Positions 50,693 to 59,793 of a DNA stretch of 64,000 bases are shown piece by piece; the first letter of the stretch is position 1; every line of letters begins with the position of its first letter. Source of the stretch: Undibacterium cyanobacteriorum (GTDB lineage: Bacteria; Pseudomonadota; Gammaproteobacteria; Burkholderiales; Burkholderiaceae_D); assembly GCF_031326225.1 (NCBI RefSeq), contig NZ_CP133720.1, forward strand, positions 868,001-932,000, in the 5' to 3' direction. A program made the position numbers and the translations under genes. The notes beneath the pieces were generated by a model, which did no database searches, had not been told where the DNA came from, and saw nothing but the letters and a program-made list of their open reading frames with translations.

Positions 50693-52843
50693 TTACTGGA
50701 AAAAATTCAAGTTATTGGAAATTAACTCAACCGAAGTATCAATTTTTACGAGCTTGGTATCGCGTAAGGCATTTTGTTCCGAATCTGTTGCGGCATTGAG
50801 TGCAATTCGCTTGAGTGACATCCAGTCTCGTGAGCGCGCTCCTTTAAATTGCTCGCGTGTGCGAGTTTCCCAATTCTGTTTTTCGATCATGAAGTCTTCG
50901 GCGATGAGGTTCGCAGTCAGGCGTATGGTTGCCATCACACGAATATTTCGATTGAGCGCTTTTTCAATTTCCTCATCAGTCATTATCCGGACGACGTTGT
51001 TTGGAAGTACTCGGTCGCTGACTTTGCTTGCATTCAGACGTTCACCATAGCGGTTGAAGCAAGTTGCGAACTCGTTGATCTGATAGATCATGAATTCAAT
51101 ATCAGTCGAGCTATTGAGTGTGGTGCTGAATTCAGGACGAACGCATTTCATTTCATTAAAATTCCAATCTTTGCCATCATATTGTTCGGTGTAATAGGCG
51201 ATTTCATGGAGCTTGTTTTCGCGTTCATTGAGGATTGTCAAATACTTGTCAGCTGCGCTGAAGCCACTGGCGGAAGCGCGTTTAAACCATTCGCTGGCCA
51301 GCTGTGTGTTGGTCGCCACACCTTGACCACGCCAATACATTTCGCCAAGTGCTTGTTGCGCTTCAGCATTGCCATTCTCAGCTAAGTTCTGAAGTACTGT
51401 GCGTGCTTTTTGCCATTCGCGTTTATCCCGTAATCTTTGTGCTTCAGCGATGCTGAATTCCAGCCCATTTTCTACAGGAATTTCAACGGTGCTTTGGATG
51501 TTTGGAACGCTAAGTTGCTTGCTTGATTCAACAGATTGTTCGGTAATTTCACTTGGAAGCGGAATTTGCGATACCACTAATTCTGGCGCTTGAATTGGCT
51601 TGAGTTCGGGCAGTTCGTGTGGGGACATTGCTTGGTGATGAATTTCTTCAACAAAACTTTGCACTGTTGTTGCCGCAGTCGTTAAGCTGGGTAGGGCCTT
51701 TTCAAATTGAATGCGAATGCTCGGTGTGCTGTAAGTGATGGCTATCAGCGCGATCGCGAGCACGCTGAATTTCGCCCATTGTTCTGGACGCGATTGGGGT
51801 TTCGCTGCTCGGGTGAGAAGGTCTTGGTCTAATAGGCTTGAAATACGCTTGAATAAGGGGGAGCCTTGGCGCGACATCGCGAGAGCGAGATCTGGTGCGT
51901 TGTGGGCTTTTGCAATGCGAGCACAAGTGTATAAGGCTTCCGCTAACTCTTGGGGTTTACCGGAGGCATAAGCTGCGCGTTCATCACAGGCTAGCTCGGC
52001 GAGTAATTCCAATTTGCGAATGGCGACCTTGTGTAAGGGTTGAAAAAAGCAAATACGGTTGAGTGCCTGCATAGCCAAGCGCCATGCGGGATCCCTTCTT
52101 AGTACGTGTGCTACTTCGTGTGCAAGCATAGCATCACGTTGATCATCGTTCAGCTTGATATAGGCCCAGCGGGGGATGCAGATGGTGTTGTCAGGCGTCA
52201 CAAACGGGCTATTCCATTGGTCACTGACTTTGAGTTGAATCCGACTTTGTTCGCGCTCTTCGATGCGATTGAGTAAACGTTTGAGAGCGCTTTTGTCCGC
52301 TTCTGGAAAATAGGCAGCAAGACGGTTTAAGTGGCGCGCCGATCGGTAGATCGCGAAACATCCTATGAACGCGATCAGTAGCCAAGTGTATATAAAGTAC
52401 GAGGTGGTTGTGCGTACTGTGTGCGGCAATGATATTTCGAGTGGTGTCTGTTTAAAACTTTCAGCGTCAGCAAATAATGAAGTCGAGCGATCACTTTGGC
52501 TTGATTGGTTTGTGTTCGTTTCTGTGATCAAATTCTCGGGCAGTGGAAAACTAATGGTCGAGAGTTGTTGTGGGGGCGCATCAGATGTTCCGTGGTTTTT
52601 ATCGAGTAGCAGTGGAGCATTATGCGAGGCGGAGCGAACTTCTGAATGCGATGCCAAATAGACTTGAGTACTGGCCGTCAGCAGCGCCCCGAACAAGGCA
52701 ACTCGCCAGACCAATTCGGCGTTACGTGTTTTTGTGAGAAAGCCAGCTCGTTCTGATATGTAGGCGATCCCGATCAGAATGCTGCTGTGAACGAAATAAG
52801 TAAAGGCCCAGACTAACAACAGCGGTGAGTAATGTTCAAGCAC
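50693..52843 (-). CDS. M56 (BlaR1/MecR1-type) membrane peptidase with Sel1-like repeats
   Basis: A 716-residue protein with N-terminal membrane helices (about 8-28, 42-64, 148-168 and one near 355-375) and a zinc protease motif H242-E-V-A-H246 of the antirepressor family M56. Instead of the penicillin-binding sensor domain of BlaR1/MecR1, the exported C-terminal part has Sel1/TPR-like repeats (NGNAEAQQALGEMYWRGQGVAT near residue 505) and an uncharacterised helical end. It should cleave or trigger loss of the adjacent BlaI-type repressor when it senses a signal that is probably not a beta-lactam. Follows the repressor gene by 21 bases. Confidence 0.85.
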   Translation of the reverse strand: MLEHYSPLLLVWAFTYFVHSSILIGIAYISERAGFLTKTRNAELVWRVALFGALLTASTQVYLASHSEVRSASHNAPLLLDKNHGTSDAPPQQLSTISFPLPENLITETNTNQSSQSDRSTSLFADAESFKQTPLEISLPHTVRTTTSYFIYTWLLIAFIGCFAIYRSARHLNRLAAYFPEADKSALKRLLNRIEEREQSRIQLKVSDQWNSPFVTPDNTICIPRWAYIKLNDDQRDAMLAHEVAHVLRRDPAWRLAMQALNRICFFQPLHKVAIRKLELLAELACDERAAYASGKPQELAEALYTCARIAKAHNAPDLALAMSRQGSPLFKRISSLLDQDLLTRAAKPQSRPEQWAKFSVLAIALIAITYSTPSIRIQFEKALPSLTTAATTVQSFVEEIHHQAMSPHELPELKPIQAPELVVSQIPLPSEITEQSVESSKQLSVPNIQSTVEIPVENGLEFSIAEAQRLRDKREWQKARTVLQNLAENGNAEAQQALGEMYWRGQGVATNTQLASEWFKRASASGFSAADKYLTILNERENKLHEIAYYTEQYDGKDWNFNEMKCVRPEFSTTLNSSTDIEFMIYQINEFATCFNRYGERLNASKVSDRVLPNNVVRIMTDEEIEKALNRNIRVMATIRLTANLIAEDFMIEKQNWETRTREQFKGARSRDWMSLKRIALNAATDSEQNALRDTKLVKIDTSVELISNNLNFFQ

Positions 52844-52864
52844 GGCGTTATCCTTTAGTGTCGA

Positions 52865-53248
52865 TTACTTGCGCTTCTTTTCAAGCATGGTGCGAATTGC
52901 TTCTAACTCGGTCTCGTCGATCTCTTGTTCCTTGACCAAGTGACTTAGCAGTGCACTCGGATTCCCCATGAACAAAGATGAAACGAGGTCTGAGACCATG
53001 GATCTTTTAACCTGCGACTCGGACAATAAGGCGCGGTAACACAGTTGACGGCCATCGCGCTTGACCTCAACTAATCCGCGCTTTTCAAGTCGAGTTAATA
53101 GCGTCGCGATCGTGGTGTGGGCTAAGGGGCGACTTTCGCGAACCGCTTCTACAACTTCGGTGGTGGTCGAATTTGGTTTTTGCCAGAGGGCTCGCATTAT
53201 TGCTAACTGTAAGTCACTGAGCGATACGTTGTTGAGGTCATCTTCCAC
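52865..53248 (-). CDS. BlaI/MecI/CopY family transcriptional repressor
   Basis: A 127-residue repressor. The winged helix covers residues 8-75 (SDLQLAIMRALWQKPNSTTT and IATLLTRLEKRGLVEVKRDG); a C-terminal dimerisation region includes the usual protease-sensitive stretch. The start is GTG at 53248 with GGAAG upstream. It precedes the M56 gene, the standard blaI-blaR1 order, and its promoter carries two BlaI-type operators, so autoregulation is very likely. No beta-lactamase or CopA gene is in the window. Confidence 0.92.
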   Translation of the reverse strand: MEDDLNNVSLSDLQLAIMRALWQKPNSTTTEVVEAVRESRPLAHTTIATLLTRLEKRGLVEVKRDGRQLCYRALLSESQVKRSMVSDLVSSLFMGNPSALLSHLVKEQEIDETELEAIRTMLEKKRK

Positions 53249-53278
53249 GATGTACTTCCTTTACTGATGCTGAATCCA

Positions 53279-53294
53279 TACTACATTTGTCGTA
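53279..53294. promoter_or_regulatory. BlaI-type operator 1
   Basis: TACTACA-TT-TGTCGTA, a dyad with one mismatched base, lies over and just after the predicted transcription start of the repressor gene. Confidence 0.8.
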
Positions 53295-53308
53295 CTACAA
53301 ATGTAGTA
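53293..53308. promoter_or_regulatory. BlaI-type operator 2
   Basis: TACTACA-AA-TGTAGTA is a perfect dyad of the BlaI/MecI consensus TACA-N2-TGTA. It overlaps operator 1 by two bases and covers the -10 box of the repressor promoter. Confidence 0.88.
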
Positions 53309-53328
53309 TGTTGTCCTGTTATTGTCAA
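53300..53328 (-). promoter_or_regulatory. Sigma-70 promoter of the blaI-M56 operon
   Basis: On the minus strand: a perfect -35 TTGACA (53328-53323), a 17-base spacer and -10 TACATT (53305-53300). The start near 53293 leaves a leader of about 45 bases. Two operators overlap it. Confidence 0.82.
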
Positions 53329-53541
53329 TAAAGAAGCATGTGCCGGTGCAGCATCCTTGTTGTGATTTTGCCCTATGTGGGATGCCGACTTTCAGAGGGG
53401 AAAAGTAAATTTTGCGAAGTCGTCTATTGGAGTTCGATGTAACTGTATCGAACTTGTTTCGGTGAACAAAGTTTGCGTGTGTTTTCTGGCTCCGTGGGAT
53501 GTTAAGATTTGGGAGGAGCACGAGCGGTTCGGCTGTACTGC

Positions 53542-54435
53542 TTAATTGCCAAGGGCCATTACGCCAAAGGCGATGCAAACTGCACCAAGAATTCTTTGCA
53601 CGCGATCTCCTTCATCAAGTAAATGTCCGCCAATGAGAGCGGCGAACAGCATCGACACTTCGCGGGCAGGGGCAACATGGCTAAGTGGTGCTGTTTGCAT
53701 GGCATATAAAACCAGAACATAAGAAATTGGACTGATAGCGGCGACCACGAAGGCGTATTTCCATTCCTTCTTCCATGACGCGAGCGTGTCGGGGAAATTG
53801 CGTAGAACCGTTGGGGCCAGTAATGCAAGGCGCGCATAATTACCAAAATAGTCGACTAAGATCGGTGACATCAATAGTACTTTGACTGCATAGCCATCCA
53901 AGACCGTATAGGCCGCGATAAAAACACCCGTTAGTAAGCCGTAAAAAAGGCCTTTTCGAATACGGAGTGCATCGTGGTTGTCGCCCCCGCTCCCACCCCT
54001 TAAACTGCGGATCAATCTTGGCCCACCTGCAATCAGAAATACGCCCATGACGACAGCGATGATGCCGAAGCCGCCGAGTAAAGATAATTGTTCGCCTAGG
54101 AAAATGATGGCAATGCTCGAAGATAATAGCGGTCCTGAACCTCGTGCCAAGGGGTAGACCACGGTCAGATCGGCTTTGCGATAACCACGCAAAAGCACTA
54201 CAAAATAGAGGACATGCAGTGCGCCGCTCAAGATGATGAAGAACCATTCAAGCCGGCCCCATTGAATCACGACGTCCTTACCGAGATACCAGCCAAGTGG
54301 AGCCCAGATGATGGCCATCAAAAGCGCAGTCAGGCCAGCGAAACGTACATCACCACCTGCTTTTTTCGCAGCAATGTTCCATAGAGCATGTATGAGTCCG
54401 GCCAGAATGACCAGTGAAAGAGCGGAATTTGACAA
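53542..54435 (-). CDS. EamA/DMT family transporter
   Basis: A 297-residue inner-membrane protein with about ten helices in two EamA halves (first half VRFAGLTALLMAIIWAPLG; second half YGLLTGVFIAAYTVLDG). The PLARGSGPLLSSSIAIIFLGEQ segment is typical of the drug/metabolite exporters. Substrate unknown. It lies downstream of a terminator that separates it from the M28 gene on the same strand. Confidence 0.87.
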   Translation of the reverse strand: MSNSALSLVILAGLIHALWNIAAKKAGGDVRFAGLTALLMAIIWAPLGWYLGKDVVIQWGRLEWFFIILSGALHVLYFVVLLRGYRKADLTVVYPLARGSGPLLSSSIAIIFLGEQLSLLGGFGIIAVVMGVFLIAGGPRLIRSLRGGSGGDNHDALRIRKGLFYGLLTGVFIAAYTVLDGYAVKVLLMSPILVDYFGNYARLALLAPTVLRNFPDTLASWKKEWKYAFVVAAISPISYVLVLYAMQTAPLSHVAPAREVSMLFAALIGGHLLDEGDRVQRILGAVCIAFGVMALGN

Positions 54436-54485
54436 GCGTTAAACCAGCTAGAAAAAACGCTAGTGTACTCGCATTTCCAGTAAAC

Positions 54486-54512
54486 AAAAAAAGGGTGTGA
54501 CGAGCACACCCT
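54486..54512 (-). terminator. Intrinsic terminator after the M28 peptidase gene
   Basis: On the minus strand AGGGTGTG pairs with CACACCCT (54512-54492, 5-base loop) and is followed by a run of T (54491-54486). Confidence 0.88.
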
Positions 54513-54548
54513 GTGAAGAAAGCTGAATGCCAGCTTGAAAACGGTTAA

Positions 54549-56435
54549 TTACTGAATCGTGCCGGTTAAGCTAGCGCCGCTTGCTGCGGAATATGCTTTG
54601 ACGAGGACGTAATAAGTTCCGGCTTTGGGCGCAGAAATTGTGATCGTTTCGGTGTTAGTGGAGCCGTCTGATTTAGCGTCATAACTTGTGGTTGTTGGCG
54701 CAGTGCCGAACTTGGCGTAGATATCGATATCACCAGTACCACCACTAGTTTTAAAGGTCAAAGTAGTCTTGCCTGCAGGTACTGTGATCGTATAAGTTTT
54801 GGTCGCATTTGCGGCCATACTACCTAAACTAACAGGAACGCCAGAGCTCAATACATTACTCGATGTGATTTGATAGTTGGCCACTAAGCTTGCGCCACTC
54901 GTTGCAGTCACAGAATTCGCCAAAATGTAGTAGGTGCCAGCGGTCGGTGCTGCGATCGTAATATTTTCAGCATTGGTCGTGCCGGATGATTTTTGTAGGT
55001 AAGACGTTGTACTTGGATTGCTTCCAAGCTGCGTGTACAAGTCGAGGTTGCCAGTGCCACCGCTGGAGCTGATACTCAAATTGGTGGCGCCACTTGGAAC
55101 CACAAAGCTGTAGAAGCTGTTGGCACCTGCTGCACCGGATACCGCTACCGCAACACCTTTGGTGAGTGCAGTGGTGGTGACCGCTGGGCCATCACTTCCC
55201 AGTTCGACTGCGAACGAAGTTGCTAAACGAGCGAATTTCAGTGCATGGTTAGCTTGGCTACCCATGTTGGCATAGGTGTCTCCGGATGTATGAATTTTAG
55301 GATTGTCCTGACTCATCGAAGTTTCAAACGGCATCGAAGTCGGGTAGCCTTGCGAGTTCCAAGAAGCATGATCGGAGCAGCCGTATCCACAACTATCAGT
55401 ACCAATCGTCAAAGTTGGTTGATAAGTCTTGATCAAATTCGAAACAAAGGTATTTTGTGCTGCATTGGTGTAGTCTTGGAACAGATAAATGTCGTTCGCA
55501 GACCCTTTGTAGTTAGTCATATCCAACTGAATTACGCCAACCACATTGACACCGTCCGTTTTATATTTTTTGGCGATTTCTGCAGAGCCTTTCAAACCAA
55601 CTTCTTCGGCAGCGTAGGCCATGAATTTGATGGTACGGCGTGGTCGATAATTGGATTCCATTAAGACGCGGATCGTTTCCGTGAGACTAGCAATGCCAGA
55701 CGCATCATCATCGGCGCCTGGGGCGCTGGTGCTTTCCGATGTGCCTGCTTGGTTGATGGAATCTAAATGACCGCCCAAAACCACCACTTCGGATGCATTA
55801 TCGGTACCCTGAATGGTCATGATGACCGACTTCTGTGCCCATGTGGAATGTGTAAATTGCTCAACCGTTACATAGCTCTTTCCTGAGGCTAAGGTGGTCC
55901 ATTTGTTTTTGATCCAATTGGAACCGTTGACTCCACCAGTGGTCGTGTAATAGCGATTGACGAACGAGGACAAATCAACGATGGTTTGCCCAATGTTTGC
56001 GGCCTGCATTTGCGAGAGCAGAGGTGTGACAACGCTTTGATTGTCGATGGCATAGGATGGTGCAACTAGGCTCGGTGCGGCAGCGAAACTGCCAGTTCCG
56101 GTCGCCAGTAAGGCCTGGCCACTGGATTCGCTATCGTGTTCAACGAATCCACCGCAACGATGCAATTTTTTGTGAATAGCGCCTGATAGTGCTGCAATTT
56201 GCGAGCGATCGATTTGCACGAGATGAACTGTTTCTCCACCGTTACCGGCAGAGCTGGCAAGGCTACGAGACTGGCTCACCACCATGTCCGGTGCGATCAA
56301 TTTGAGTTCGTTGAAGGCGCGGTCGCCGACGGTGATCCAAACTCGTTGTGAACCAGCGCTCGTCAATGCGATGCTGCTGGCACCGAGTGCGAGCCCGAGA
56401 ATTAAGCCCGATAGTACTTTCTTCTTCATTTCCAT
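54549..56435 (-). CDS. Secreted M28 family aminopeptidase with two PPC domains
   Basis: A 628-residue secreted zinc peptidase. The ATG at 56435 is best placed after AGGGAG. After a Sec signal and a propeptide of about 130 residues, the M28 domain shows the two-zinc ligands: GGHLDS, GADDDASG, AAEEVG, IQLDMTNY and GCSDHASW. Residues about 430-525 and 540-628 are two similar pre-peptidase C-terminal (PPC) domains (LDLYTQLGSNPSTTSY and IDIYAKFGTAPTTTSY), usually removed after type II secretion. Relatives are leucine-type aminopeptidases. Single gene with its own terminator; probably provides amino acids from external protein. Confidence 0.93.
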   Translation of the reverse strand: MEMKKKVLSGLILGLALGASSIALTSAGSQRVWITVGDRAFNELKLIAPDMVVSQSRSLASSAGNGGETVHLVQIDRSQIAALSGAIHKKLHRCGGFVEHDSESSGQALLATGTGSFAAAPSLVAPSYAIDNQSVVTPLLSQMQAANIGQTIVDLSSFVNRYYTTTGGVNGSNWIKNKWTTLASGKSYVTVEQFTHSTWAQKSVIMTIQGTDNASEVVVLGGHLDSINQAGTSESTSAPGADDDASGIASLTETIRVLMESNYRPRRTIKFMAYAAEEVGLKGSAEIAKKYKTDGVNVVGVIQLDMTNYKGSANDIYLFQDYTNAAQNTFVSNLIKTYQPTLTIGTDSCGYGCSDHASWNSQGYPTSMPFETSMSQDNPKIHTSGDTYANMGSQANHALKFARLATSFAVELGSDGPAVTTTALTKGVAVAVSGAAGANSFYSFVVPSGATNLSISSSGGTGNLDLYTQLGSNPSTTSYLQKSSGTTNAENITIAAPTAGTYYILANSVTATSGASLVANYQITSSNVLSSGVPVSLGSMAANATKTYTITVPAGKTTLTFKTSGGTGDIDIYAKFGTAPTTTSYDAKSDGSTNTETITISAPKAGTYYVLVKAYSAASGASLTGTIQ

Positions 56436-56845
56436 GTTCATCTCCCTAAAGACGTGGTTTGTGTCAAATCTTGTAGTTGTCATTGGCCTTACACGGATGC
56501 TCGGATTGAGTTGCCGTGGGCGAGTGCCAGTAAAACAGAGAAGATGATTAACGAATAGTTAATTGTTATTTCTTTTGATTTCTTGCTAATGCAGGTATAT
56601 TTTCAGAAGGAATTAAATTTCAAATAAATAAGGTTTTATAAGAAAAGTAACGAGAAAACACTATTTTTGTTGAATTATTATTTGCTGAAATTAACTTTTT
56701 ATATCTGTGCTTTTTACTTTTTGTATTTAATGGATATATCTCCTCGGCAAATATTTGTAACTTTTTTGCACAGTTTTCCCAGTGAAGCTCATACTGAGGT
56801 GGTCAATATCATCACTCACGTATCCAATTACACATAAAGCGGACC
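56436..56845. other. AT-rich region between divergent M28 and ATP-grasp genes
   Basis: A 410-base AT-rich stretch (56540-56760 is especially poor in GC) without a supported gene. It holds the promoters of both divergent genes. I see no hairpin or clear operator; the base composition suggests curved DNA or H-NS-type binding (inference). Confidence 0.5.
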
Positions 56846-57727
56846 ATGAAACAAAGAATTGCGATTGCGACTTGCGCTGAGCTGCCGAGCCTTTTCGGTG
56901 GCGAGAAACTACTGATTCCAGAATTAGAACGCTTAGGTCATCACGTATCTGTTGAGATTTGGGACGATCCTGAAGTTGAATGGGCTCACTTTGATGTAGT
57001 TCTGATTCGTTGTACCTGGGATTATCACGAGAAGTTGGACGCTTTCATGTCGTGGTTGGAGCACCTCAAGCAGTCGACTTGTTTAGTTCTCAATTCGCTT
57101 GAGAGTTTGATGTGGAATCTCGATAAGCGCTATCTTTTTGAACTGCAAAGTAAGGATGTCAATATCATCCCCGGCTTCTGTTTAGAGGCCGCGGATCAGC
57201 GGTCACTTACCGAGCTCATGGATGCAATCAATGCCGATGAAGTCGTTGTGAAGCCTGTGCAATCGGCAGGCGCTTGGCGAACTCTAAGGATACGCAAGAA
57301 CCAATTGCACGAGCAGGCCAGCGCATTTGAACAATGGCGACATGAACAAGCGTTCATGGTGCAAAAGTTCATGCCAGAAATTGTTGCAGAAGGCGAGTGG
57401 TCCTTAGTTTTCTTCAATGGAGAGTACAGTCATTCGCTTTTGAAAAGAGCCAAGCCGGGAGATTTTCGGGTGCAGTCGGATCATGGCGGCCGTGTTGAAG
57501 CAGCGTTTGCTACTCAGGAAATGCGACAGCAGGCATGTCGCGTTTTGGAGGCACTTCCGACAACACCATGTTATGCACGTGTCGATGGCGTTTGGCGCGA
57601 CGGTCAATTCTATCTGATGGAACTAGAATTATTGGAGCCGGAACTCTTTTTAGAAATCGATGCGCAAGCCCCTCGGCGATTTTCTGTCGCTATCCAGAGT
57701 GCGATCGATCAGGCTCAAGTTGAATGA
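56846..57727 (+). CDS. ATP-grasp enzyme, DcsG/RimK-like
   Basis: A 293-residue ATP-grasp protein. The N-terminus (IATCAELPSLFGGEKLLIPELERLG, split by a short linker, and IWDDPEVEWAHFDVVLIRCTWDYH) matches the group that includes the cycloserine ligase DcsG; VVKPVQSAGAWRT is the nucleotide lysine region and YLMELELLEPELFL the metal-binding end. It would join a carboxylate and an amine at the cost of ATP; substrates unknown. No biosynthetic cluster is nearby, so it may serve a small-molecule or peptide modification. Ribosome binding site weak (AAGCGGA). Confidence 0.8.
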   Translation: MKQRIAIATCAELPSLFGGEKLLIPELERLGHHVSVEIWDDPEVEWAHFDVVLIRCTWDYHEKLDAFMSWLEHLKQSTCLVLNSLESLMWNLDKRYLFELQSKDVNIIPGFCLEAADQRSLTELMDAINADEVVVKPVQSAGAWRTLRIRKNQLHEQASAFEQWRHEQAFMVQKFMPEIVAEGEWSLVFFNGEYSHSLLKRAKPGDFRVQSDHGGRVEAAFATQEMRQQACRVLEALPTTPCYARVDGVWRDGQFYLMELELLEPELFLEIDAQAPRRFSVAIQSAIDQAQVE

Positions 57728-57783
57728 TTCGAAGATAGCGTGATGTACTTCGGGGCCATCTCGATGCCCAAAAAATGAAAAAA

Positions 57784-58314
57784 TTATCCAGCACATTCAA
57801 GGCTGGAGGCGAGCTCTTGCATTTTCTTGAGAGTGTTGAAATTGCGTGCGGTTCCAACCTGTGCGGCTGGAACAAGCAACTTACTCTTACCCATTCCGTC
57901 AGGATAAGCAATATAAAGACAGGAATCACCAAGTGCGATGAGTTCCTTAGCTTGTCCCTTCACGCCCTGTAGGCCTTCGGCGTTGATGCGATGCGGGAGT
58001 ATGACCGTGACATGTTGATTTCCAGGGTAATCGCGAAATGGGCAGTGCTCGATCATCGATGTGAGCTGTTTCAAGTCTAATACGAAACAACTCGTACTTT
58101 TGCCCATTAGTTCAAGCAATCCAGCTTCAAGCAAACGACGATCCTGCTCGGCGCTATGCGGGCTGACGTAGCATACGTTGCCGCTTGCGATATAGGTTTT
58201 GACTTTCGCTAGCCCAGCCGTCTGGCACAGCTGTACTAAATCTGACATCGCGAGTTTTCCCGTGCCACCGACATTGACGGCACGTAGAAAAGCGATGCGT
58301 ATGTTGTGTCCCAT
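57784..58314 (-). CDS. DUF1697 family protein
   Basis: A 176-residue protein matching DUF1697: start AFLRAVNVGGTGKLAMSDL, middle VKTYIASGNVCYVS, and end GTARNFNTLKKM. The family has a small alpha/beta fold with no proven function. It has no partner gene; the DUF3667 gene is upstream on the same strand with a 30-base gap, so co-transcription is possible. Confidence 0.9.
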   Translation of the reverse strand: MGHNIRIAFLRAVNVGGTGKLAMSDLVQLCQTAGLAKVKTYIASGNVCYVSPHSAEQDRRLLEAGLLELMGKSTSCFVLDLKQLTSMIEHCPFRDYPGNQHVTVILPHRINAEGLQGVKGQAKELIALGDSCLYIAYPDGMGKSKLLVPAAQVGTARNFNTLKKMQELASSLECAG

Positions 58315-58344
58315 TGTGTTTCTTATTTGTTTTTTATATGTTTT

Positions 58345-59694
58345 TTATTTCGGTGCGGCGCTCAAATATAGAACCAACATTGCATAAATGCTGAGCGCGG
58401 TGAGTGAAATCAAAAGGAGTGCGAAGGTACGCCATAAGGTGCCGAAGACACCGAGTTGATAGGTGTATCGCAGTTGCTTATACATATGAATCGGAGTTCC
58501 AAAGATAAATAATAGTGCCGCAGTCGCGCCCCAGTTGAAATGCCCCATAACGACCACTGTGCTGGTCAATAAACACATAAACGATAAGGAATACAGTGAA
58601 AAGACCGCGTGATCAAACATCACCACATTGCGCCTAAACATAAATAGCAGCCACAAGAAAGGTAATGAGATAGGCATCAGCAAGAAGGCGAAGCTGGCTG
58701 CGTTCTTCTTCATCTTGTATTCAACTAATTCACGGTGCTCCTCAATATGTTTGGTAAGGCGATCAAGCCAAGGGATATCGGTAATCTTGGTATCGATCTT
58801 GCCCGCATTCTCATTGCCAGTGGAGGCATCACTCGTTGCGGAGGCGCTCGAATCGGGAGAATCCTTTTCTGAATTTCGCTTTTGCAGATTCTTTATTTTT
58901 TTATTGAGATATTCGATATCTGCTTCAGTGAACTTTACACGCTGGTTGCTGAATAGCACTTTTTGATAAGCGACTTCATCCTCTTTGTTGGTTGTGGCTT
59001 TCAGGTTTGCATTATCCGTCTTTTGTTTGGCGAGCTCAGCCTGCAAAGCCTGTATTTCAGCGGTGTATTTTTCGATGGTCGGAGGCTTTCCATCCAACTC
59101 ATCAATTTGCTCTTGAAATTCGCGCAATTCGCGCAAGTTCTTATGATTCTCGAGCATGGCATCGAGATCGAATTTGCCTTCTTTTTCACCGTTCGCTTGT
59201 TCTTTCAGTTGCGTGTCAATCTCTGTCGTGAGTTGGGTGATTTTTTTGACGAGCGTATCGCGCGGCAACTTTCCATCGATGAAATTGGTATTGCTATCCT
59301 TAAACACCTGTGACAGCACGAAAAACATGAAGAAGTTCAAGAATAAAAAAAGCGCCAATGGCGAAACGTAAGAGGCACGTTTGCCGTCAATATAATTGCG
59401 GGTCAATACGCCCGGTTTTAAAATCAAAGCAGGAATGGTGCGCCATGCTTTGGTGTCGAAGTGGAAAATGCCATGCAAGGTTTCTTCGACCATGTGAAGG
59501 AGCGAGCGGTGGATGTGCCCAATTTGTCCACAATTGTGGCAGTACTTACCGTTCAGTATGGTGGAACAATTCGCGCAAGCGTGTTCAACATGGGCGGGGG
59601 CATCGGATCCGCCTTGGCCGCCAGAGTTGTTGATTTCTTCGCTCACGACAATGGCCGTGAGAGTCTCTCCTGCGCCGCTTAATTCCATACCCAT
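58345..59694 (-). CDS. DUF3667 membrane protein with long coiled-coil insertion
   Basis: A 449-residue protein; AAGGAG precedes the ATG. Near residue 37 a zinc-ribbon CANCSTILNGKYCHNCGQ is followed by the DUF3667 signature (TLHGIFHFDTKAWRTIPALI, then PGVLTRNYIDGKRASYVSPL) and four to five membrane helices. Between the first helix (about 110-130) and the next (about 325-345) lies a hydrophilic coiled-coil region of nearly 190 residues (for example QALQAELAKQKTDNANLK), which is longer than I expect for this family. Function unknown. Confidence 0.85.
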   Translation of the reverse strand: MGMELSGAGETLTAIVVSEEINNSGGQGGSDAPAHVEHACANCSTILNGKYCHNCGQIGHIHRSLLHMVEETLHGIFHFDTKAWRTIPALILKPGVLTRNYIDGKRASYVSPLALFLFLNFFMFFVLSQVFKDSNTNFIDGKLPRDTLVKKITQLTTEIDTQLKEQANGEKEGKFDLDAMLENHKNLRELREFQEQIDELDGKPPTIEKYTAEIQALQAELAKQKTDNANLKATTNKEDEVAYQKVLFSNQRVKFTEADIEYLNKKIKNLQKRNSEKDSPDSSASATSDASTGNENAGKIDTKITDIPWLDRLTKHIEEHRELVEYKMKKNAASFAFLLMPISLPFLWLLFMFRRNVVMFDHAVFSLYSLSFMCLLTSTVVVMGHFNWGATAALLFIFGTPIHMYKQLRYTYQLGVFGTLWRTFALLLISLTALSIYAMLVLYLSAAPK

Positions 59695-59793
59695 CTTGTG
59701 CTCCTTATTATTCTCCTTGCAATCCTCAGCATTGTGCCCGATTTACCCATGACGCTCAAGGTGACCGGTCAAACCTGCCAGTTGAAGATTTGA

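Noticed and set aside
50075..53248. Classical beta-lactam resistance locus
   Set aside because: No beta-lactamase or penicillin-binding protein gene is present and the M56 protein lacks a recognisable penicillin sensor domain.
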